A stretch of 64,000 bases of DNA from contig JABTTQ020003408.1 of assembly GCA_016081115.2 (NCBI GenBank), positions 1 to 64,000 on the forward strand. Reading direction: 5' to 3'. A program made the position numbers and the translations under genes. The notes beneath the pieces were generated by a model. The model was not told the origin of the DNA and searched no databases. It saw only the letters and a program-made list of their open reading frames with translations. This DNA comes from Rehmannia glutinosa. Lineage: Eukaryota > Streptophyta > Magnoliopsida > Lamiales > Orobanchaceae. Numbering within the stretch: position 1 is the stretch's first letter; each line of letters starts with the position of its first letter. This document shows, one piece after another, positions 33,185 through 42,151 of this stretch.

Positions 33185-33330
33185 CGACCACAAACGGGGG
33201 GCATGCGTGGAATGCACGACCCGTGCGTGATTGAAGAATTGGAGATGTTGCTACGGCCCCACACACGAGCAGCCCGTGCATTAGGCGCAAGGCCCATGCG
33301 GAGGAGACGCCCCGAGGCGTGGGCCGAACG
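33185..33330. repeat. Internal GC palindrome block, outer element
   Basis: It contains GCACGACCCGTGCGTG at about 33215-33230 and related GCCCGTGCATT and CCCGAGGCGTGGGCC pieces. The core CGCACGACCCGTGCG family is that of the solo LTR at 46365-46500, not of this element's own LTRs. Confidence 0.7.
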
Positions 33331-33339
33331 AACCGCCAT

Positions 33340-34814
33340 CCCCACAATAAATCAGGTCCAATCCACACGGGTTTATATTGAAATTCTATCTTTCTTACGT
33401 GCGATATAATTTCATTTAAGTTTAGGAGAGAGATAGTTATTTTGATATGTAATGTGTGGATATATTAAAAACAAAAAAAAATTGTGCATTTTGTGTGTTT
33501 TCATATAGTTGCATGTAAAGCATTTTAGGTTGCATTTGCATTAGAAGCACGTTTACAGTTTTAGCACGTTTATTGTTTTCATAGATTTTAAGGAGTGAGT
33601 TGACCGTGTGTGCGACTTGAGACTTGACGCTTATATTTTTGAAAAATTTGTATTGTTTTGATTGGGTGTTGAGTATGAGTTGATTGAGCCATGAATAAAT
33701 GATATTGAGCATGTGGATATTGAAAACATGGTTTGATGCTTTTGAATTACGTATTTGCAAGCCTGTGAGCGTTTGAGCCTTTACTGCTTTCACATTATGC
33801 AGTCTTGTTGATGATTTGAGTGTTTCATTCATGTTGTTAGAATTCTAGAACTTGCTCTGGTATCTCTATCAAGGTCACATGTTGTATGCGAAATGTGAAA
33901 ATGATCAAAGGCTATTTTTGTTAGCCCTTCAAGCCTTTTGCTTACCTAATGATGATATTGAAATCCCTAGTTAGCCAACTTGAGCCTATTGCCTAATTTT
34001 TTATAGCCACAATTCAAACCTTAACTTGATAAATCTTTTACCCAAAACTTGAGCGTATAGCATTAAGTAAAGGGATTGAATAAGGGTGAATGAGTGAAAT
34101 CAAAATTTTAGAAGATGGTATTAGAGTTGATCAATGGGAACAAAGAGGAAGAAAATGAGGAGAAATAAAGTGTTGAAAACTCGTATAAATGTTGGAAAAA
34201 AAATCGGCTTTGTAAATGAGTTTCATTTAAATGAACTTGGGGGCTAAGGATTGTAATTTGAGGTGATTCTCAAAAGAAAGAAAGGAGATGGAGATAAGAG
34301 GAGTTGATGAAAATGAGAGATGATTTGAGTAGCATATTGAGCTTTAATGTAGATGACTTATATGCTCACCGGTCTATACGCTCGAGTTTGAGTCACTCTA
34401 TCCATATTTTCCTACCCTAACCAAAGAACCTTCATTACAACCAAAGAAAAAAGTCCTTTTTGATTCACAAATTGCATACATTCTAGTGGTGGAGATATGA
34501 GACAAATTGCAAGCCTATAGTAATTTTGCGACATTGAATTGATTTGAGCGTAAACATGTCCTATATTCATTCGAGATGAGAGTATACACTTGATCTTTGA
34601 GAGACGTGATTCTTAGCATTTACCATGGTTTCCTTGATGTATGCTCTATGTTAGATGTTTGCGGCTTGGTTGATTCGTTGCTTGACACCTATGATGAACA
34701 ATACGAATTTCATGGAGTTATTGTGCGTTCTACTTTTCATTACTCCCAGTCATGTTTTGTCTTGTTTTTAAAAGTGTTGATCGGGACGGCCAACAGTTTA
34801 AGTTTGGGGGTATT
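33340..34814 (+). other. Non-coding tail and polypurine tract, outer element
   Basis: No reading frame with recognisable similarity. The end TTTAAGTTTGGGGGTATT lies directly before the 3' LTR and is the expected plus-strand primer. No env-position ORF could be made out. Confidence 0.6.
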
Positions 34815-36340
34815 TGTTCACTTGGTTTTATACCATTGATTTGGGCTTCCTAGACATGAGTTTTGTGTTGTTTTTGAGTATTTTGAGTCATTTGAGGGGC
34901 CAAGCCATGTTGAGAGCCTATTATATTGAGTTTATAGTCATATTAATGAATTGTGTATCAAAATAAGTACGAACGACCAAACAACGAGAGAGATTGATTT
35001 GAAGAAAAGTCCAAAAGCGTCTCGAATTTCTAAAGACCGGGCAGTGTTTTGTATTTTGGACATAACTCTCTACAAAATTTATATTGAGTGATTCAAGTGG
35101 CTATGGAAAGATAAGAGATAGGGCTACAACTTTGATGAAGGACGAAAAACCAAATTCGGACATTTGGTGGGTGAAAACCGGGCGGGCACAGCGAGCTGCT
35201 ACCAAGTTCTGGCGACGATGGGTTTTTGTCCAGCGGGCGCTACAGCGCCCAACGCCCAGCGGCCGCAGCCGCGGGCGGGTGTTTTGTGCGTATGACATGT
35301 CCGGAGCTGCAGCGCCATCCGGCGCCGCAGTTGATGCCCGGGCGGAATTTCCTATGTTTCTCCACCTTTTTCTTGAACTTTTGAGGGGTTATAAATAGAT
35401 AGATGGGAGGCTTGATCTAGAGAGGAAGGAAAGGCTGGAGGGAATACACCCAAGAACACAAGAAACACATCAATTTCATCAAGGAAGAATCAAGGGAAGA
35501 ATCGGGTCGAATCGGAGCTTGAGGATTGAAGATTAATCGAGAGATTATCCATTCCCTAAGTTTTCTCATTCTTTGTGCTTTAATCTTTCATTTTAGCTTC
35601 TTATGAAGATGAACAATTTGTCTATGAGTTGTTTATTTATAATGGGTAGCTAAACTTCTTGTGATTTCCGGGTTTTGGAAGTAGATTAATTGAACTCTTG
35701 TTCATTGTTTTAATTTTAATTGAAGTTATTGTCTTGAAGCCTATTTGAGTACTTTGTTCTTATTCTTGTTTTATCATTTGGCCAATGATTTAGCATGTTT
35801 GATATATTGATTCATAATTCGAGAGATGAGTTTCAATATTAGATCTTGAGTACTTGACATGAATATTTGCATAATCGAGAGGTTTGTGAATATTTGTGAG
35901 TATATTTGATCTTTTGTGCATTTGGGAGTTGTGTATCTTATGTTGAGTAGAGATAGTAGCATAAATATTTCAATCTACACTTTATATACATCTCAAGAGG
36001 GAGGATAAAATACCGTTGTGATCGTCTTATAGGTGTATTGATAATAACTTTGGCTTTGATTAAATCGTAAAACAAGAGGAATATTAATTGAAACCATAAC
36101 CCGAGAATCCATTTCATTTCCCTTTGTAATTCCACTATTATTTTCATCTTGTGTTTTTGTGGTTATTCTTATCTTTTCTTCCACAACAATCATTCAATTT
36201 CGATCGTCTAAATAAAAATAAGACTATCTTAGTTCAATACTTAGCGCATTAATTTATTAGTCTCCGTGGATACGACCTTGCTTACCCAATTCTATAAACT
36301 ACACCGTACACTTGCGGTGAAGCTAAAAATAAGGCGAACA
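34815..36340 (+). mobile_element. 3' LTR of the outer Athila-like element
   Basis: This LTR is 1526 bp, from TGTTCACTTGG to GGCGAACA, then TACCT. The TATA box is at 35390-35397. It differs from the 5' LTR by scattered single bases, but strongly within the GC block. Confidence 0.9.
35170..35345. repeat. GC palindrome block, outer 3' LTR
   Basis: It includes the hairpin GGGCGC-TACA-GCGCCC near 35235-35250, and CGGCCGCAGCCG and CGGCGCCGCAG pieces. It is at the same place as the block in the 5' LTR but with different units. Confidence 0.8.
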
Positions 36341-36345
36341 TACCT

Positions 36346-36780
36346 CTTCAGGAAACTACTAATACTTTTTCGAGGAGTTACTAATAATTTTTTGAGGGAC
36401 TGCTAATACATTTCAGGAGTATATTCATGAGAAACACTAAAAAACTCTTTAGGGAACTACTAATACATTTCAGAAGAACATCTAATACTTTTTAGAAGGA
36501 TGGCTAATACTTTTCAGAAGGTCTGTTAATACATTTCGGGAGAAAAATTTAATTATATTCAGGGAAACTACTAAAATACTCTCCAAGGAACTACTAATAC
36601 TTTTTTGAGGGATTGCTAATACATTTCGAGAGTATATTTAGGAGAAATACTAAAATACTCTTCAGGGAACTACTAATACATTTCAAAAGAACTGCTAATA
36701 CTTTTTAGAAGGATGGTTAATACTTTTTAGAAGGACTGTTAATACCGGTGGTCCCTGAAAACTACTAAAATACCACTGTT
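36346..36780. repeat. TACTAATAC minisatellite, right part
   Basis: About 16 degenerate units of 25-30 bp, such as GGAACTACTAATACTTTTT, GGGACTGCTAATACATTTC and AGAAGGATGGCTAATAC. It continues the array at 18120-18340 on the other side of the retrotransposon insertion. Confidence 0.75.
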
Positions 36781-37024
36781 AATATTATGGAAATGCCACC
36801 GGGTCCGCGGGTCAGACCCATTAGACGTTATGACAGGAGATTTTGTGAAACTAAAATAACACAACTTATAGGTTTGAATTTAAATTCAGATAGACAAACT
36901 GACTTAAAGAGACGTTATTTAATCACAAATCTCAGTAATTAAGCTCTCCTAAAACATAAGTTAAACCTCATTAATTTCAAAGAAAGATACGTTTCTGAAT
37001 TAACAATGGTAACCCATAAATATC

Positions 37025-37244
37025 CGGATGGGATCTTCTATTCCAAAATTGTGTTTCATCTCATATTCCAACCGTGTGGATGATTGACACGTGTACTACT
37101 CTTACCATTTTAGAATCCTACAATTTCTGCTTGATTTATGCTTGAAATTTAATATGGTAAGTATAATACACGTGTCAATCATCCCACATTGGCCTGGGAA
37201 TAGAGAGATTTAAAACACGGTTTTGGAATAGAAGATCCCATCCG
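37025..37244. mobile_element. Mutator-type MITE upstream of the prolamin-like gene
   Basis: Both ends begin CGGATGGGATCTTCTATTCC when read inward. They continue as inverted repeats for about 75 bp, through GGATGATTGACACGTGTA. The perfect 9-bp duplication ATAAATATC flanks it at 37016-37024 and 37245-37253. It is 220 bp and non-coding. It ends 51 bases before the ATG of the next gene, so it forms that gene's proximal promoter or 5' leader. Confidence 0.92.
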
Positions 37245-37295
37245 ATAAATATCACCTCCATTTTTTATTTTTACTTCATCAAAACACCATTAACA

Positions 37296-37853
37296 ATGGC
37301 AAAATCCACTCTCCTCTTTCTTCTAGCAGCAACCATTTTCGCTCTACCCGCATTCTCAGCCACAGCTCAAATCCACCACATACTGGCGGCGCCGCCGCTA
37401 CACGCCTTAATAAAAAAACACCCCCACCACGCTCCGCCGCACTCAACCACTACCAAAAAGAAGCACCCACATCACGTGGCGGCTCACACACACCGCGCGG
37501 CGGCGCCGTCGCCGGGAAACGGAAAATTAGAAGTGCCGCCGCCGGAGTCGTACCCGGGGCCGCTCTACGCATCGGCTGAGAAATGTTTAGAAAAACTGAC
37601 GGAGGAGTGCGGGTTCGAGATTTTCAGGGGCATTTTCGGGAATGGGGCGGTCAGCGACCAGTGCTGCGTGAAGCTGGTGGCGATGGGGCGGCGCTGCCAC
37701 CGGAAGATACTGAAGGCGACGGTGAGGCTGCCGGAGATGTCGAAGAGAGAGAAGAAACTGATTAAGATGAGAGATGCGAAGATTTGGTCGGAATGCGTTT
37801 TGGTTAGCGATGCTCTTAAGTTTGGGAATTCTCCATCACCATCGCCTAAATGA
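37296..37853 (+). CDS. Secreted prolamin-like (ECA1-type) cysteine-rich protein
   Basis: An intact 185-residue frame from an ATG at 37296. Residues 1-24 form a signal peptide (MAKSTLLFLLAATIFALPAF). Residues 27-70 are rich in His, Pro, Lys and Ala. Residues 90-170 match the Prolamin_like domain (PF05617) with Cys at 97, 105, 123, 124, 134 and 167, giving the pattern C-x7-C-x17-CC-x9-C-x32-C. The tail is SPSPSPK. Proteins of this family are secreted and many are expressed in the egg apparatus or other reproductive cells, but the exact role of this one cannot be told. It appears to be single-exon. Its promoter contains a MITE. This is the only host gene here without visible damage. Confidence 0.85.
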   Translation: MAKSTLLFLLAATIFALPAFSATAQIHHILAAPPLHALIKKHPHHAPPHSTTTKKKHPHHVAAHTHRAAAPSPGNGKLEVPPPESYPGPLYASAEKCLEKLTEECGFEIFRGIFGNGAVSDQCCVKLVAMGRRCHRKILKATVRLPEMSKREKKLIKMRDAKIWSECVLVSDALKFGNSPSPSPK

Positions 37854-38027
37854 TAATGTGATTATTATGTAATTAATTGCAATATTGTAATTTCTCCTTC
37901 TTGTAGTTTTTGTTAAAAGTTATATGAGAATGAAAAAGATGTTTTCTAGAATAGAAAAACTTGTGTTTTGTACTCAAGAAAAAAAAATTGTGTTTTGGTG
38001 CAAACACGTGGTATGTTTTATTTCTGG

Positions 38028-38530
38028 AGCTAAATTGCAATTTTTGAAAGTAATTATAGGGGATTAAAAATAATTATCATGCAGAAATCAAGATTTGCAA
38101 AAAAAAAAAAAAACCACAATTTTCAGAAAATCTCGATTTTAGTTTTTTGGTCGTCAGAAAATGGGAAATTTGTAAAAATTTACGTGTCCATATTTTCGGT
38201 CAAATTCGTTGATGTGGAAACTAATTTCGTTTTTGTATACATCCCACGAGGTACGAGTGACCCCCCATCCTCCCAAAAAAAAGTCTCAATTAATGTGCAA
38301 ACTCACTTGAGATGGATGTTCACATAAGCAAAAGCGGTTTCCACATTAGCAGATTTGGCCATAATGTGGACACGTAAATTTTTCCATCAAACTTTCCAAT
38401 TATCAACGGTCAAATGACTGAAATCGAGAGTTTTGAAAATTATGGGACTCTTTTGCAAATCGTGATTCTGCAGGGACCATTAGTGACAATCCTTTATATA
38501 GCTACAAGACTAAAATTGCAATTTAAGCCA
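38028..38530. mobile_element. MITE with ~120-bp inverted ends
   Basis: GCTAAATTGCAATTTTTGAA at the left is inverted as GCTTAAATTGCAATTTTAGT at the right. Similarity continues through CTGCAGAA/ATGCAGAAATC, GATTTGCAAAA and TCTCGATTT. No clear target duplication is visible. It lies about 170 bp past the stop of the prolamin-like gene. Confidence 0.7.
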
Positions 38531-38664
38531 AGAAATGTATCAGCCTTGAGAAATGAAGAAAAGGGCAAAATCGACAGTTTAACTCAAAAATGGCTTAGAC
38601 AATATTTGTTAGAAAAATATGGCTAAAAAGTATTTTTATTATGGATAAATGACCACCCAACAGG

Positions 38665-38691
38665 ATATACATATACATATATATATATATA
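38665..38691. repeat. AT microsatellite
   Basis: (AT)n with two AC interruptions, 27 bp, in intergenic DNA. Confidence 0.9.
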
Positions 38692-39294
38692 AACCATGTA
38701 GCTTGTTTACTTCAACCAATCAAGTTGGATATATCAAAATATTTAATTTAGCTAGTCAAATCTTTATTTCTTGATAATATCCCACAATAAAAGTTTCAAG
38801 CCAGGCATAGCTTAGAATTTTTATTGGATAATTCATCCAAACTGGCCGGGATAATATACATATCACACTATTCCTATAAAAAAAATCCCCAATTCAAATT
38901 ACAACTCAACAAAAATATTCATGCATGGATACCAAAAAATTGAGAACATGAATGTCAACACACTCTTAGAATTTAGTATTTACTAAAATTGTCCTTAACC
39001 TGGAAGCATCAAAAGAAGGTTTTAAACAGAATTACATCAGACTCTAACACAAAAGAAATAGGAAAATTGCAAATTCTTCACACTACTGAATATTTATAAA
39101 CTAGCATACTTTTATCAATAAAGCTAAAAAACAAACGATAATTTCAGCCTTGGGGACACGAAATTTGGCTAAAAAATCAGCACCTACACTTTTTTTCTTT
39201 TTATCAAATAATTTTCAACACATTATCAGTTGAATATCACATATACAACAATAACATCGCCGTCTACGAGATCTTGCATTGGATATATATATGA

Positions 39295-39585
39295 TCAAGT
39301 CATCTGCTTCAGCTTCTTTGAGTTTCGCACTAATTTTCTAAGTTCTTCAGCATCTTCTTTGTTTGCCATTCTCATGCTCCGCCTTTCTTCTTTCTGAATA
39401 TCATCAAAACTAGCCTCCATTCTTACATCCTCTTTAACATCATCACAAAACTTGGTCGGATCATATCCAAACATCTCTCTGATAATGCTAATAGCCTCAT
39501 TAATATCTTCTTTCTGATCATTGGCATTATCATGCTTCTCCAATTTTCTTTTCTGACCTGTGGTCTTTTCCGTACTCGAATCCGT
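39295..39585 (-). pseudogene. SPT2-family chromatin protein, C-terminal part
   Basis: The minus strand shows AISIIREMFGYDPTKF, MEASFDDIQKEERRSMRMAN, then KEDAEELRKLVRNSKKL and a stop at 39297-39295. The [M/I]IR-MFGY[DN]P and MEA-F--I-KEE-RS patterns are the conserved C-terminal SPT2 domain (PF08243) of histone-binding transcription elongation factors. The frame is open up to the insertion of Copia element C at 39586, and the preceding part of the protein is found at 43506-43136. A protein split by 3.5 kb is very unlikely to be made whole. Confidence 0.78.
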
Positions 39586-40377
39586 TGTTGGAAATTGGTT
39601 TGAGAAGTAATGGTTCAATACCCAACTTTGACCAATTTTTTAGTGACTAATTATTTAATTTCGGAGAAATTAAATATTAAAATAAAATTCTACGTTTCGA
39701 GTAGATGAGTGTGGTATATTTAACTTCTCAAAACCATTTAGTGGTGAGTGAGAAATAAAATCCACAAGTTAGTCACTTGGAAATGAGATAATGGGTGATG
39801 GTTAGGTGAAAAGACACCATCCCACATGGGAATAAAATGTTAATTTTATTTAATATATAAGTAAGTGGGTTTGTAAGAGTGTGCAAGATAAAATAACTAT
39901 ACACATGTGAGGTGTGGTGGGCAAGGCCACACGCGCACGCGCGCGTCCGCCTGGCCCGGCGCCGTGGGTCGTGTCCCGTGTCCCACTTTTGCACAGAAAA
40001 CATTTGTTTTTTATTTTTTTAAAGAATAAAAACATATCAATTGCAATTTAGAAGCTGAAACTGCAGTTTTAAAATGAAACAACACAACTAGATCTGTCCA
40101 CTACTTGGAAGTTACAGCATAGTGGAGTGGTCACTACTTGGAGGTTACAGCATAGTGGAGTGCCCACTACCTGGAGGCAATGTTGTAAAAAGTGCTAGGC
40201 GTTTGCCAAGCGGCAGACTGGGTCCTAGCACCTAGGCGGGGTTAGGTGGGACCTGGGCGGGATTAGGCGGGCCTAATAGGAAAGAAATTCATAGGCGGAC
40301 AAGGGGGGCCTAGCGCCTAGGCGGGGATTTTTACAACAGAGCCTGGAGGTTACAGCCATTATCTATGAAGTTACAGC
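39586..40377 (+). mobile_element. Truncated 5' LTR of Copia C
   Basis: It matches the 3' LTR from 42152 onward, including a CACGCGCGCG-rich block at 39925-39985 and the tandem CACTACTTGGA(A/G)GTTACA units near 40100-40170. It is interrupted by a hAT-type MITE at 40178-40341 and ends at the deletion junction near 40377. Confidence 0.8.
40178..40341. mobile_element. hAT-type MITE inside the Copia C LTR
   Basis: The ends CAATGTTGTAAAAA and, inverted, CTCTGTTGTAAAAA match at 12 of 14. The perfect 8-bp duplication CCTGGAGG lies at 40170-40177 and 40342-40349, the hAT length. The interior is G-rich with repeated CTAGGCGGG and GCGCCTAGGCG. The other LTR lacks it, which proves the insertion. Confidence 0.9.
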
Positions 40378-41185
40378 CATTATTGTGATTGTTGCTTTGC
40401 ACAATCTCGAGATTCGCCAAATGGATGTAAAAACTGCGTTTTCAAAAAGTGAATTGGAATAAGAAATATATATGGAACAACCTGAAGGATTTGTAGCACC
40501 TGGTGAAGAGAAAAAGGTGTGCAAATTGATAAGATCACTGTATGGACTTAAACAAGCCCCGAAACAGTGGCATCTTAAATTTGACACAATGATGTTGTCA
40601 AATGGCTTTAAAATCAACGAATGTGACAAATGTGTTTATGTTAAAGGCACATCAAATGCATTTGTCATAGTTTGTCTATACGTAGACGATATGTTAATAA
40701 TGGGTAGTAGTCATGATATAATCATAGACACTAAGAAGATGTTAAAAAGAAATTTTGACATGAAAGAGTTGGGAATTGCTGATATGATTCTCGGAATCAA
40801 AATTGGCAAAGCATCTTAAGGAATTAGCTTGACACAATCCCACTATGTGGAGAAAGTGCTCAAGAAGTTCAATGCTTTTGATGGTCCACCATGCAAAACG
40901 CCCATTGATTTGAGCATAAATCTAGTAGTAAATAAAGCTGAACCAGTAGCTCAGTTGGAATACTCGAAGGTGATAGGAAGTTGATGTACATTACAAATTG
41001 TACACGTCCGGATCTTGCCTATCCTCAGTAAACAAGTTGAGTAGGTATACAAGCAATCCAAATCAAGAGCATTGGAAAGCACTAACTAGGGTACTAAGAT
41101 ATTTAAAATACACCCCGAGTTATGGAATACACTACCGAAATACCCTCCAAGATACTTGAAGGGCATAGTGATGCTAATGGATTTG
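40378..41185 (+). pseudogene. Reverse transcriptase remnant, Copia C
   Basis: The frame enters within RVT_2 as ALHNLEIRQMDVKTAFS. A stop follows, then MEQPEGFVAPGEEKKVCKLI, SLYGLKQAPKQWHLKFD, VCLYVDDMLIMGS (the YVDD active site) and MKELGIADMILGIKI, then a stop at 40817. Weak continuation follows as SLTQSHYVEKVLKKF. The fingers region is missing because of the deletion. Confidence 0.85.
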
Positions 41186-41627
41186 ATTCAAAGGACTCTA
41201 CTCCACTAATGGATATATATTTACTATGGAGGAGGAGCAAAGATCATGGAAATCCACTAAGCGGCACTTGTATAGCTAGATCCACCATGGAATCGAGTTT
41301 ATAGCTTTTGATAAAGTGGCGAAGAAGTTCGAGTGGCTTCGTAATTTCTTAGAAGATATTCCATGCTGGAAAAAGCCAGTGCCTCTTGTGATGATTCACT
41401 GTGATAGTCAAGCTACTATAGGGAGAGCACAAAGTAATATGTATAACGGTAAGTTTAGATACATCCGTCGTAGACATAATACCGTAAGACAATTGATCTC
41501 TAATGGTGTTATATCAATTGACTATGTAAAGTCAAAGGATAACATAGTGGATCCGCTCACGAAAGGGCTTAACAGAGATCAATTGAGTAAATTGCTAGAG
41601 GGAATAGGATTAAAATCCACAATTTGA
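41186..41627 (+). pseudogene. RNase H remnant, Copia C
   Basis: KKFEWLRNFLEDIPCW and VMIHCDSQATIGRAQSNMYN are followed by RYIRRRHNTVRQLISNGVIS IDYV, then DPLTKGLNRDQL and a stop. These are the C-terminal blocks of Copia RNase H in order. Upstream catalytic text (41190-41300) is scrambled by frameshifts. Confidence 0.82.
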
Positions 41628-42151
41628 AGAACGATTAAAGTGGTAACCCAACCTTGGTGACTGGAGATCCCAAGAACTTGGTTCAATGGGAAAACTAAGC
41701 TTTAAAAGTTTAGTTAAGCACTTGTAAATCAGTTAACCCATCCCTAGAAGGCAAAACAAGTGCAATAAACTTGTTGGTTGTGGTAAGGTTAAGTCATAAG
41801 GACTTTTAATGATAAATTGACTCGGTCAAGAGAGATCACCTATATAAGTGAGAAGTGAGGGCCGCTTCAATGTAACACTTATGAATCCAAAGATGTTGTC
41901 CATGGCCAAAAAGGACACAACTGAAGAACGGAATGTGACGAGAAGTCATATTGTGTAAATGTCATTGACTAGGTGTACGAAGGAGGAATAGTTCAAGGCA
42001 TTGCGTCCACTAGCCGCCGGTATATCTCGATGATATTTACAAAGGAAGGTTCAAAGTCACAAACTACATGTCCTGATACAATATGATTTCAATTAAACCG
42101 AGTACAAGTGGTGCATTTTTATGTGCATTTGATTTCCACTCATGTGGGGAT
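41628..42151 (+). other. 3' non-coding region of Copia C
   Basis: No reading frame. It ends CATGTGGGGAT right before the 3' LTR, a short polypurine tract. Confidence 0.6.

Larger units (their letters stand above)
18341..36340 (+). mobile_element. Outer Athila-like element, probably non-autonomous, hosting a nested Athila
   Basis: LTRs at 18341-19871 and 34815-36340 are near-identical outside their GC blocks. They begin TGTTCA and end AACA, and the element is flanked by an exact 5-bp duplication TACCT (18336-18340 and 36341-36345). Without the nested element the structure is about 5.7 kb. Between the LTRs there is only one gag-like reading frame, a post-pol hairpin and a long non-coding tail. 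No protease, RT or integrase is present, so it would depend on another element. Confidence 0.85.
17485..36847. mobile_element. Candidate DNA transposon carrying a PPR gene piece
   Basis: TCTCCTGTCA at 17492 is mirrored as TGACAGGAGA ending at 36840, and the similarity goes inward through GTCTAA(C/T)GG(A/G)TC. The 9-mer AAACTAAAA occurs at 17476-17484 and 36848-36856, a possible MULE-size target duplication. The outermost seven bases do not pair well and the 9-mer is low-complexity, so the ends are provisional. Without the nested Athila elements it would be about 1.4 kb and hold a PPR fragment plus a TACTAATAC minisatellite. Confidence 0.5.

Noticed and set aside
37296..37853. Antimicrobial peptide or seed-storage prolamin
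   Set aside because: The CC-containing six-cysteine spacing and His/Pro-rich linker fit the Prolamin_like/ECA1 family better. It lacks the eight-cysteine pattern of lipid-transfer and storage proteins.
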